A DNA stretch of 15,659 nucleotides, taken from contig JAFQWR010000001.1 of the NCBI GenBank assembly GCA_017407365.1, positions 1 to 15,659 on the forward strand, given 5' to 3'. This document shows positions 1-6,017 of the stretch, in pieces; position 1 is the first letter of the stretch; each line of letters begins with the position of its first letter. Made by a program: the position numbers and the translations under genes. The notes below the pieces were generated by a model. It did not search any database and had not been told where the DNA came from. It was given only the letters and a program-made list of their open reading frames with translations. The DNA comes from Clostridia bacterium. Lineage in GTDB: Bacteria > Bacillota > Clostridia > Christensenellales > HGM11417.

Positions 1-3000
1 CAACGGGCAACGTCAGCGCAGAAACGGGCAATGCACTTGCCTTTGCAGGTGGCTTAATCGGTTCGTTAAACGGCAGCTCTACGGTAAACATCTGCTTTGC
101 AACGGGCAATGTAAGTGCGTATGCGCAAAGCTCCAACAACCGTACCATCGTTGCAGGTCTGGTTGCAGATTACAATCAGGGTGCCATTATGAGCAGCTTT
201 GCAACGGGCAACGTCAAGGGCGAAAACACCGGCTCGGTGCTTGCAGGTAACCTGACGGGCGAAAACTCCAATTACGCAATCGGCAGAGCCTGCTATTATT
301 ACGAAAAGCAGTCTGTTTCGGGCAAAACCCTGCAGGTAGACGGAAGCGCCTGCACGCTGGAGCAGCTGAACAGCAAGCAGTTCTACACGGAAACAATGCT
401 TTGGAGCGAGGAAGTCTGGGATATTGAAGCGTTCTCGCTCGACGGAAAAGTAACCCCCATGCTGAAGGGAATGCCCGAAATTGTGGAAACACCCCCTGTG
501 ATGTATATCGTCACCGTGGTGACGCCCGAGGGTGTCACTGCCGCTTCTTCCTCTGTTAAGGTAGAAAAGGGAGAGAGCGCAACGCTTAGTGTAACGGTAG
601 CACAGGGCTATCTGTTCCTTGGCTGGTACGAGGGCGATACGCTCGTTTGCGAGGATACGGAATATACCTTTGTTCCCACCGCCTCGGTAGAGCTTACGGT
701 TAAAGTGCAGGCAATCTACACCGTTTTTGCGGTTGCAGGTGAGGGCTGTGCCATCAGCGCAAGCGAAACGACGGTGAAAGAGGGCGAAAGCGTCACCCTC
801 ACCGTATCGGTTGCACCCGGCTATACCTTTGTTGGCTGGTACGAGGGCACAAAACTGCTCGGCAGTGAAAATACTCTTGTGTATACGCCCACGGCATCTG
901 TTACCGTTACGGCAAAAACAGAGAAGGGTGCTATGGCGGAGGATGTCTGGAACGGTAAGGCTGCAACCGCCTTTGCCTTTGGCGACGGCTCAAAAGAAAA
1001 CCCCTATCTGATTGCAACGGGCGGTCAGCTTGCCTTCCTTGCAGCATCTGTAAACAAAACGGGAAATTCCTACTACAACAAGCACTATGCGTTGATCAAC
1101 GACATCAACTTAAACGGCAAGGAATGGGCGGCTATCGGTGCGTACTATTATACGTCAAGCTCGTATACCAACTCGTGTAAGTTCAGCGGTACGTTCAACG
1201 GCAACGGATATACGGTAAGAAACTTCAAGATTACCTCTCCCTCGCTTACCTCGCACCGTGCGTTCGGTCTGTTTGGCTACGTTCTGAACGCCACGATCAC
1301 CGATCTTAACGTCACCGAGGTAAAGATTTCCTTAACCCGTTCAAACAATATTTATGCAGGCGGTCTCGTAGGCCACGCAGTAAACAGCACGGTGGAGGGG
1401 TGCTTTGCATCTGCTACCGTCACCGCGCATTCCTCTGCCAATAACAGCGAGGTTTCCTTTGCAGGTGCGCTCCTTGGCTATTCGCAGGATACGAAGATCA
1501 GCTTCTGTAGCGCAGAGGGTAGCGTTACCACCTCTGATAAATACAAAACGGCGGCATCGGGCGGCTTGGTCGGCTACCTTTCGGGCGGAGAGGTTTCCGA
1601 TTGTTTCAGCAATGCAACGGCGCACGCAATCGGCAACAGAGGCTCCTACGATTCCTCCGAAAACTTTGCAGGCGGACTCATCGGTCAGATGACGTCGGGC
1701 ACCGTTCTTCGCTCGTATGCCACCGGTAAGGCAAGCGCCGTGAGCAGATATCACGCCTATGCGGGTGGCCTTGTTGGCTACAACAGCGGCGTTATCTCTA
1801 TCAAAAACTGTTATTCAAGAAGTGACGTCGAGGCTACCAGCACGCTCTCCAATGCAATCTGCGCGGCAGGCGGTATTATGGGCTACTGCACCGGTATGAC
1901 GATTGAAAGCAGCTACTCCACGGGTAATATTTCCGTTACCAACGTCGGCACCACATATGCGGGCGGTCTGATGGGCAGTGTTACAAGCACGGTAGAGATA
2001 AAGAAGTGTATTGTTATCGGCGCGGTATCCGCTACGGGTAAAAATGTGTACGTTGGCGCTGTTACCGGAAACAGCAACGGTAGAGTCAGCGACAGCTACC
2101 ATTACAGCTTACAGACGGTAAGCGGCACGGCAACGGGCTCGAAATATACAAACGATTTAGGTGCAAGCTGTACGCTCAGCGATCTGAACAGCAAGGCATT
2201 CTATACCGATATCGGTTGGAGCGAGGAGGATTGGTGGTTTGGTGCGCTTGACTACGCAAACGAAGGCTATCCTACAATCAGATCCCTGACCGAAATCGTG
2301 GAAGAAACATACGAAATCACCGTAACCGCTACGGAGCACGGTGAAGCGTCGGCAAGCAAGTCTACCGTAACCACGGGTGAATCTGTGGTGCTTACGGCAA
2401 CCGTTACCGAAAACGGCTATTGCTTCAAGGGCTGGTATATCGGCGAGCATCTGCTGAGCGAGGATGCTGTGTACGAATTCATCCCCTCGCAGTCTGTGGA
2501 AATTACCGCAGTATTTGCCCGTGAGTTTATCATCACGCTCGAGGTCACCGAGGGCGGCAGTGCAAAGGCATCTGCGCTTCGTGTAGCAGAGGGCGCAAGC
2601 GTTACGCTCACCGCTACCCCCAAAGAGGGCGGCTTGTTCATCGGATGGTTTGTCGGTGAAGAAAAGCTCAGCGAGGAATTGGAGTTTGTTTACACCCCCA
2701 CGGCAAGCGTCACGGTGGTTGCACGCTTTGACGTGCTGATTGCAACCTCGTTTGCAGGCGGCTTGGGTACGGCAGAAAGCCCCTATCTGATTGCTACGGG
2801 CGGACAGCTTGCATATCTGGCAAGCCTCATCAACGGTAAAAATGCAAGCGCATACAACACGAAGCATTATGCGCTGACTGCCAATATCTCCCTTGCAGGC
2901 AGAGAGTGGGCGCCCATTGGCGTAGGCTTCAACGAGATGCACGAGGCTGATTCCGTCAGAAGCTTTAAGGGCGCATTCGACGGCAGAGGCTTCACCGTAA

Positions 3001-4247
3001 GCGATTTTGTAATCAAAACGGTGGCGCAGAGTGAACATCTTTACTTTGGCTTATTTGGCTATGTAAACGGCGGTACGGTAAAGAGCGTTGGCGTTTTGAA
3101 TAGCAGTATCAGCGTTTCGCATAATGCCTTTGCCTACTACGGCGGCTTGATTGGCCTTGCAGAGGCGGCAACGGTTGAGGATTGCTATACCACGGGCTCC
3201 GTTCACGTAAGTGCGGCAAGCGGTCTGATGTATATGGGCGGCCTGATCGGTAAGGCAAACGCCACGGAAATCCGTGGGTGCTATGCTACGGGCTACGTCA
3301 CGGGAAGACCCAACGGCGACTACGCAAAGGCGTATGTGGGCGGTCTGGTCGGCAGTGTAACGGGCGGTAGCACCGTTTCCGCAAGCTACGCCACAGGCAG
3401 AGCGCTTGCAGAGGTGAAGCAGAGCGAGGTCAGAGTGGGTGGCTTGATTGGTGACCTCAACGGCAACGTAAAGGGCTGCTACGCAACGGGCGAGGCGGCT
3501 GTAACGGGCACGGGTCTGGCGTCTTACCCCGCAGTCGGCGGCTTAATCGGCTATGCACTCGGTGACAACACGGTAGAAAACAGCTATGCAACGGGCGCTG
3601 TCAACGTAAAGAGTATGTCAAGCTATATTGCATTCCCCTACGCAGGCGGTCTGGCAGGCAGAATGGCGTGCTCGGTGAAAAACTGCTACGCCACCGGTAA
3701 CGTAAGCGTATCGAAGGGCGGTAGAGAGCTGTATGTGGCAGGACTGCTTGGCTATATGACAGGCAAGGAGCTGATAAACAGCTACGCAACGGGTAATATC
3801 ACCGTAAGCAACGCAAACTGCGCCGCCTACGTCGATGGCAGAGTAAGCGTTTATGCAGGCGGTCTGGTGGGCTACTATAAGGCAGGCTCAGAGGAGGCTG
3901 CCGCTACGGTAAGCGGCTCGTTTGCAACGGGTAACATTGTTGCAAGCTGCAACAAGCTCAATGGCGCAGGCTCTTACTCCGTCTATATGGCAGGGCTCAT
4001 TGGCTATGCCTCCGGTAGCACCTCGTACTATACAATCAGCAGCTGCTATCGCTTGGAGGGTCAGACCTTTACCGCTGTAAAGGACGGTAACGTCACAAAC
4101 GGCGCGTCGAACGCCTATGGCTCTGTCTGCACGGCAGACCAACTGAGCAGTAAGGAATTCTTCCTGGGTCTTGGTTGGAATGAGGCAGTTTGGGATCTTT
4201 CCGAGCTGAGCTACACCACAGGGAAATACCCTGTTCTTAAAGCATAA
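1..4247 (+). CDS. Large GLUG / divergent InlB-repeat surface or secreted protein, 5' partial
   Basis: The frame is open from base 3 to the TAA at 4245-4247, about 1,414 residues, and continues off the left edge. The ATG at 189 lies inside a repeat and is not the real start. Three repeat arrays are built from units of about 25-40 residues of the form xGGLIGxxxxxxVxxCYATGxV, which is the GLUG motif. Between arrays lie two pairs of roughly 70-residue units with GYxFxGWY and TPTASVTV, typical of divergent InlB B-repeats. Each array ends in a closing motif with W-W and YPxL-like residues, and the last one forms the C-terminus (YPVLKA). GLUG and InlB-type repeats belong to extracellular, beta-rich adhesin-like proteins, so a role in surface contact is inferred; no catalytic domain is seen. 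No LPXTG, dockerin or C-terminal membrane segment is present, so any signal peptide or anchor must be upstream. The gene is convergent with the GH43 gene. Confidence 0.85.
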   Translation, partial: TGNVSAETGNALAFAGGLIGSLNGSSTVNICFATGNVSAYAQSSNNRTIVAGLVADYNQGAIMSSFATGNVKGENTGSVLAGNLTGENSNYAIGRACYYYEKQSVSGKTLQVDGSACTLEQLNSKQFYTETMLWSEEVWDIEAFSLDGKVTPMLKGMPEIVETPPVMYIVTVVTPEGVTAASSSVKVEKGESATLSVTVAQGYLFLGWYEGDTLVCEDTEYTFVPTASVELTVKVQAIYTVFAVAGEGCAISASETTVKEGESVTLTVSVAPGYTFVGWYEGTKLLGSENTLVYTPTASVTVTAKTEKGAMAEDVWNGKAATAFAFGDGSKENPYLIATGGQLAFLAASVNKTGNSYYNKHYALINDINLNGKEWAAIGAYYYTSSSYTNSCKFSGTFNGNGYTVRNFKITSPSLTSHRAFGLFGYVLNATITDLNVTEVKISLTRSNNIYAGGLVGHAVNSTVEGCFASATVTAHSSANNSEVSFAGALLGYSQDTKISFCSAEGSVTTSDKYKTAASGGLVGYLSGGEVSDCFSNATAHAIGNRGSYDSSENFAGGLIGQMTSGTVLRSYATGKASAVSRYHAYAGGLVGYNSGVISIKNCYSRSDVEATSTLSNAICAAGGIMGYCTGMTIESSYSTGNISVTNVGTTYAGGLMGSVTSTVEIKKCIVIGAVSATGKNVYVGAVTGNSNGRVSDSYHYSLQTVSGTATGSKYTNDLGASCTLSDLNSKAFYTDIGWSEEDWWFGALDYANEGYPTIRSLTEIVEETYEITVTATEHGEASASKSTVTTGESVVLTATVTENGYCFKGWYIGEHLLSEDAVYEFIPSQSVEITAVFAREFIITLEVTEGGSAKASALRVAEGASVTLTATPKEGGLFIGWFVGEEKLSEELEFVYTPTASVTVVARFDVLIATSFAGGLGTAESPYLIATGGQLAYLASLINGKNASAYNTKHYALTANISLAGREWAPIGVGFNEMHEADSVRSFKGAFDGRGFTVSDFVIKTVAQSEHLYFGLFGYVNGGTVKSVGVLNSSISVSHNAFAYYGGLIGLAEAATVEDCYTTGSVHVSAASGLMYMGGLIGKANATEIRGCYATGYVTGRPNGDYAKAYVGGLVGSVTGGSTVSASYATGRALAEVKQSEVRVGGLIGDLNGNVKGCYATGEAAVTGTGLASYPAVGGLIGYALGDNTVENSYATGAVNVKSMSSYIAFPYAGGLAGRMACSVKNCYATGNVSVSKGGRELYVAGLLGYMTGKELINSYATGNITVSNANCAAYVDGRVSVYAGGLVGYYKAGSEEAAATVSGSFATGNIVASCNKLNGAGSYSVYMAGLIGYASGSTSYYTISSCYRLEGQTFTAVKDGNVTNGASNAYGSVCTADQLSSKEFFLGLGWNEAVWDLSELSYTTGKYPVLKA
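3..341 (+). repeat. GLUG repeat array 1 (3' end of the array)
   Basis: The left edge falls inside a GLUG array. Visible units include FAGGLIGSLNGSSTVNICFA followed by TGNV, then a unit around the methionine at 189 ending SSFATGNV, then a degenerate one. The coding DNA repeats short runs such as gcaacgggcaacgt, so neighbouring units are alike at the nucleotide level. More units certainly lie upstream of the window. Confidence 0.7.
342..485 (+). repeat. Array-closing motif, copy 1
   Basis: The translated segment has the order CTLEQLNSKQFY, then WSEEVWD, then a basic or glycine-containing stretch ending in a TPML-like turn. It is homologous to segments at 2160-2300 and 4119-4244, and each copy directly follows a GLUG array. 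It probably caps the beta-rich array; this is inferred from position. Confidence 0.65.
504..917 (+). repeat. Pair of divergent InlB-type B-repeats (copies 1 and 2)
   Basis: There are two adjacent units of about 67-70 codons (504-710 and 717-917). Each has an initial beta strand (YIVTVV, YTVFAV), a KxGESxTLxVxV segment, GYxFxGWYEG, and a closing TPTASV-like strand. This matches the divergent InlB B-repeat / Flg_new_2 type, often found as a spacer in cell-surface proteins of Bacillota. Confidence 0.7.
972..2159 (+). repeat. GLUG repeat array 2 with N-terminal cap
   Basis: The array opens with a cap (NPYLIATGGQLAFLA, then a DINL...WAAIG segment and FSGTFNGNGYTV). About nine units follow with cores such as AFGLFGY, YAGGLVGH, FAGALLGY, SGGLVGY, FAGGLIGQ, YAGGLVGY and AGGIMGY. 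The same cap reappears at 2751 onward with nearly identical wording, so the two arrays are duplicates that have since diverged. Confidence 0.7.
2160..2300 (+). repeat. Array-closing motif, copy 2
   Basis: The translation reads GASCTLSDLNSKAFY, then GWSEEDWW, and ends in a GYPTI turn. It aligns with copies 1 and 3 and starts about 1.8 kb after copy 1. Confidence 0.65.
2310..2729 (+). repeat. Pair of divergent InlB-type B-repeats (copies 3 and 4)
   Basis: Two units (about 2310-2520 and 2522-2729) carry the same signature as copies 1 and 2: YEITVTA or FIITLEV, TGESVVLTATV or EGASVTLTATP, then GYCFKGWY or GGLFIGWF, then a PSQSVEI or TPTASVTV strand. The pair sits in the same place relative to the GLUG arrays as the first pair. 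Confidence 0.7.
2751..4118 (+). repeat. GLUG repeat array 3 with N-terminal cap
   Basis: The cap (SPYLIATGGQLAYLA, then WAPIG and FKGAFDGRGFTV) is followed by about ten GLUG units: FGLFGY, YGGLIGL, MGGLIGK, VGGLVGS, VGGLIGD, VGGLIGY, AGGLAGR, VAGLLGY, AGGLVGY, MAGLIGY. Most end in SYATG or CYATG. This is the most regular of the three arrays. Confidence 0.7.
4119..4244 (+). repeat. Array-closing motif, copy 3 (C-terminus of the protein)
   Basis: The segment reads SVCTADQLSSKEFF, then GWNEAVWDLSEL, then KYPVLKA and the stop codon. It aligns with copies 1 and 2, about 1.96 kb after copy 2. The protein ends inside this motif, with no sorting signal behind it. Confidence 0.65.
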
Positions 4248-4277
4248 GGCAATTTCAGTAAAAAGGGTATAAAAAAG

Positions 4278-4310
4278 GGGCCGCCTTCCTTTCGGGGAGG
4301 GCGGTCCTTT
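4278..4310. terminator. Bidirectional intrinsic terminator between convergent genes
   Basis: A 12-bp stem (4278-4289 with 4296-4307, including two G-U pairs as read on the + strand) closes a 6-base loop, TTTCGG. On the minus strand the hairpin is followed by six T's (complement of 4271-4276), so it is a good terminator for the GH43 gene. On the + strand only TTT then GTG follows, so termination of the repeat-protein gene is likely but weaker. Confidence 0.8.
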
Positions 4311-4329
4311 GTGTATGTAAGGGCTATGC

Positions 4330-5343
4330 TTATTTGCGCGAGGGGGCAGGGAAGGGAGTCTCGCGAGGGATGGGTGCGCCGATATAGGGGAAGCCCGTTT
4401 CGTCGAAGTATACCCGTTGAATGTGCATATAGCGGGGCATGGGCTTCATTTCATCGTCGGGCTCATGCATGGCGTGGTAGGAAACCCAAAGCTCCGTGCC
4501 GTCGGGCGAGTAGAAAAACATGGCGTGCCCGGTGGCGTAGTTGCCGTTGCCCGAGGTCAGAATGGGGTCGGGGTATTTATACCAGCTTTCTGCCTGTAAA
4601 AAATCACCGCCCATATATTCAATCACACCAAGACAGTAGTCGTTGCACCAGCATTCGTTTGCGCTGTAAATGATAAACAGACGGTCGCCGTTTTTCACAA
4701 AGTAGGGCCCCTCGTTCACGCGGAAGGAAATCCCCTGCGAAACAGCACGAAGCTCAAACGGAAGCTCTGCCTCTGCAATTTTTACCGAACGCTCTCCGAG
4801 CCTTGTGGGGGATGCCATCTCGTGCAGATGCAGAATGTTGCCACCGCCAAGGCGTGCGTAGCAGATATAAAGCTTGCCGTCGGTGTGCGTGTATACGGTG
4901 GGGTCGATTGCCTCAAAGTCGGGGTTTAATATGCCCTCGAAGGTAAAGCCGTCAAAGGGGTCCGATGTCTTCGATTTCAGCACAAACAGGTGCAAATCGT
5001 GCTTTTCGGTGCTGACCGTGCCGCTGGTGTAGATATACCAGACGCCGTCTATTTTGTGCATTTCGGGCGCCCATACACAGCCGTATATGCCCGACTCCTC
5101 GCCCACAGCGAATACGCATTGCACCTCCTTTTCCTCCTTGAAGCCCTCCACCGTTTCAGAGCGGTGCAGATACACGCCGTCGCCGGAGGTAAACAGTGCA
5201 TAGTAATAGCCCGTCTGCCCGTCGTAAAGCATACTGGGGTCGGGGCTCGTGCGGTTGAAGATGGGGTTGGTAAAGGTTTCTGCCGCCGGCTCCTGCGTGT
5301 CGGAAGGCAGGAAGGCGGGGTTTTTTATAGGTGCTTTCATCAT
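4330..5343 (-). CDS. Glycoside hydrolase family 43 protein, arabinofuranosidase/xylosidase-like, cytoplasmic
   Basis: 337 residues. GH43 enzymes are inverting five-bladed beta-propellers acting on arabinose- or xylose-containing glycans. The three acidic signatures are visible: SPDPSMLYD with the probable base Asp35, AIDPTVY with the pKa-modulating Asp147, and VNEGPYF with the acid Glu211. A GHAMFF segment carries the usual active-site histidine (His273). The length fits a single catalytic domain with no carbohydrate-binding module. No signal peptide is seen (start MMKAPIKN), so it probably works inside the cell on imported oligosaccharides. I chose the ATG at 5343 because AAGGAG (complement of 5351-5356) lies 7 bases ahead; an upstream in-frame ATG at 5373 lies in the inverted repeat and lacks a site. 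The exact substrate cannot be told from sequence alone. Its promoter and a possible operator lie upstream; no transporter or regulator neighbour is present. Confidence 0.85.
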   Translation of the reverse strand: MMKAPIKNPAFLPSDTQEPAAETFTNPIFNRTSPDPSMLYDGQTGYYYALFTSGDGVYLHRSETVEGFKEEKEVQCVFAVGEESGIYGCVWAPEMHKIDGVWYIYTSGTVSTEKHDLHLFVLKSKTSDPFDGFTFEGILNPDFEAIDPTVYTHTDGKLYICYARLGGGNILHLHEMASPTRLGERSVKIAEAELPFELRAVSQGISFRVNEGPYFVKNGDRLFIIYSANECWCNDYCLGVIEYMGGDFLQAESWYKYPDPILTSGNGNYATGHAMFFYSPDGTELWVSYHAMHEPDDEMKPMPRYMHIQRVYFDETGFPYIGAPIPRETPFPAPSRK

Positions 5344-5365
5344 TGCTGTTCTCCTTGCAAAGTGG

Positions 5366-5383
5366 CGGAGCAAAATTGCTCCG
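5366..5383. promoter_or_regulatory. Perfect inverted repeat just downstream of the GH43 promoter (possible operator)
   Basis: CGGAGCAA-AA-TTGCTCCG has two 8-base arms around a 2-base centre. It lies between the predicted GH43 start point (about 5386) and its ribosome binding site, the usual place for a repressor operator such as those of LacI- or GntR-type sugar regulators. A hairpin in the 5' UTR is the alternative. No regulator gene is in the window. Confidence 0.5.
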
Positions 5384-5392
5384 TACCTTATT

Positions 5393-5422
5393 ATTGTAGC
5401 ATAAATCCGCTTGTGCTGGCAA
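5393..5422 (-). promoter_or_regulatory. Sigma-A-type promoter for the GH43 gene
   Basis: On the minus strand, TTGCCA (complement of 5417-5422) and TACAAT (complement of 5393-5398) are separated by 18 bases. Start of transcription is expected near 5386, about 43 bases before the ATG. Confidence 0.6.
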
Positions 5423-5523
5423 CAATAAAAGGGTTGCAGAGGGCAAGTTTTTCAGGTTTTTGTCTTTGCGAAAAAAAGAGAGAGGAGCAAGTGATTTTTT
5501 TTGAAAAACGGTATAAAAAATCA

Positions 5524-5552
5524 TTGCCTTTTTGGCGGTATTATGGTATAAT
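5524..5552 (+). promoter_or_regulatory. Sigma-A-type promoter of the pyr operon
   Basis: TTGCCT (5524-5529) and a perfect TATAAT (5547-5552) are spaced by 17 bases. An A/T-rich stretch at 5496-5523 just upstream could act as an UP element. Transcription should start near 5558, only about 20 bases before the ATG of the first leader ORF. No other convincing promoter is seen before pyrB. The stretch 5423-5523 between the two divergent promoters holds only A/T tracts. Confidence 0.75.
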
Positions 5553-5579
5553 TTTTTGAAAGCATAAGGAGGCGTTGAC

Positions 5580-5909
5580 ATGCAGAAAGTCGTTATGGAT
5601 CAAACCGTTATCACGTTTTGCGTAAGACGTCTTTTTTTACGCATGCAACAATTACGCGCCGCTTATTTCCAGCTCAATCTGCAAGGCTTCGCCGGTTCCT
5701 CGGGCGGATCGATGGATGAGGGTACTCCCGTCTTCGCTTGCGGATCGATGCTTCATTTTCTTTACTGCGCTGTTTTGCAAGCGCTTGCGGCTATTTGCTG
5801 CGGTATACATTCGGTAGGCGAGAGTATTGCCCGTGCGCGTATGTACAATTTTAACTGCAAAACGGTTGACGTTCTCCTCAAGCAGGAGGGCGGTTCCGTC
5901 GTTCTATGA
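5580..5909 (+). CDS. Unknown 109-residue leader ORF at the head of the pyr operon
   Basis: The ATG has an excellent site (AAGGAGG, 5566-5572, 7-base spacer) and lies right behind the promoter, so translation is likely. I recognise no family. The product is basic near the start (CVRRLFLRMQQLR), has a Gly/Ser-rich linker (residues 38-45), a hydrophobic stretch at about 57-76 that could be a membrane helix, six cysteines, and ends KQEGGSVVL. It stops at TGA (5907-5909), unlike the other complete genes here, which use TAA. The stop overlaps the ATG of a second small ORF as ATGA, and a terminator-like hairpin starts three bases later. It may be a genuine small protein or mainly a translated leader whose ribosome traffic controls attenuation; I favour the second without proof. 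Confidence 0.5.
   Translation: MQKVVMDQTVITFCVRRLFLRMQQLRAAYFQLNLQGFAGSSGGSMDEGTPVFACGSMLHFLYCAVLQALAAICCGIHSVGESIARARMYNFNCKTVDVLLKQEGGSVVL
5619..5643 (+). other. Hairpin with U-rich loop near the start of the pyr leader
   Basis: TGCGTAA (5619-5625) and TTACGCA (5637-5643) are perfect 7-base arms around an 11-base loop that contains most of a run of seven T's (5632-5638). In RNA this could act as a pause site sensitive to UTP supply; the role is inferred. Confidence 0.4.
5870..5892 (+). other. Leader hairpin enclosing a Shine-Dalgarno-like AGGAGG
   Basis: Nine pairs join 5870-5878 to 5884-5892 (two of them G-U) around the loop CAAGC. The right arm contains AGGAGG (5884-5889), the only candidate ribosome binding site ahead of the 28-codon ORF, 16 bases before its ATG. 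When folded it would hide that site; a ribosome finishing the 109-codon ORF would open it. Confidence 0.45.
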
Positions 5910-5992
5910 AAAGATTAGGCGCTTTGGTGTCTGTCTTTTTTTTTAACTCCGCACAGGGTGGAGCAAATGAAAAAACGCTGAAAAACAGATAA
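5906..5992 (+). CDS. 28-residue leader peptide read through the attenuator (PyrL-like arrangement)
   Basis: ATG at 5906 overlaps the TGA of the 109-codon ORF (ATGA), a classic coupling arrangement. The peptide begins MKRLGALVSVFFF and stops at TAA (5990-5992), 25 bases before the pyrB ATG. Its codons run through the whole terminator-like hairpin, and the T9 tract encodes the three phenylalanines. The E. coli pyrBI leader peptide (PyrL) is built in the same way, with FFF encoded by the attenuator U-run and a stop beyond it. No sequence similarity beyond this is claimed. Translation of this ORF would keep the hairpin from forming. The N-terminus also looks like a short signal sequence, but at 28 residues a regulatory role is more likely. 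Confidence 0.45.
   Translation: MKRLGALVSVFFFNSAQGGANEKTLKNR
5913..5944 (+). terminator. Terminator-like hairpin upstream of pyrB (candidate attenuator)
   Basis: Arms 5913-5922 and 5927-5935 form nine pairs (three G-U, one bulged U) around the loop TTTG, followed at once by nine T's (5936-5944). It lies between the promoter and pyrB with no second promoter after it, so it should act as an attenuator, not as an end-of-operon terminator. The stem is moderate in strength. A ribosome at the stop codon 5907-5909 would cover much of the left arm. Confidence 0.5.
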
Positions 5993-6017
5993 GAGAAAAG
6001 GGAAAGGAGGATTGTCC

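Noticed and set aside
189..191. ATG at 189 as the start of the repeat protein
   Set aside because: The frame is open to base 3 and the upstream codons encode further GLUG units; there is no Shine-Dalgarno site.
2157..3038. 293-codon open frame on the minus strand
   Set aside because: It lies antisense to the GLUG/InlB coding region; the product is low in recognisable features and arises from the biased codons of the repeat gene. Other antisense frames here were dropped for the same reason.
1..4247. CRISPR-like or satellite repeat
   Set aside because: The repetition is coding and degenerate, following the GLUG protein motif, without constant repeats and unique spacers.
4990..5559. 189-codon + strand frame opposite the GH43 gene and across its promoter
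   Set aside because: Antisense to a clear GH43 enzyme, no ribosome binding site, and it runs through the intergenic promoters.
5156..5581. 141-codon minus-strand frame overlapping the GH43 start and the pyr promoter
   Set aside because: A different frame from GH43, with no family resemblance; it covers two good promoters and the operator-like repeat.
5704..5750. Direct repeat of GCGGATCGATG (5704-5714 and 5740-5750) and palindrome GCAAGCGCTTGC at 5777-5788
   Set aside because: Short, only two copies, inside an open frame; no known element or clear function attached.
5558..6017. PyrR-binding loop or T-box in the pyr leader
   Set aside because: I could not find the conserved PyrR loop sequence or a T-box motif. 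A covariance search would be decisive.
6012..6017. TTG 6012 as pyrB start, and GTG 14168 as pyrD start
   Set aside because: Both lie against or inside the Shine-Dalgarno sequence; the downstream ATGs at 6018 and 14177 have correct spacing.
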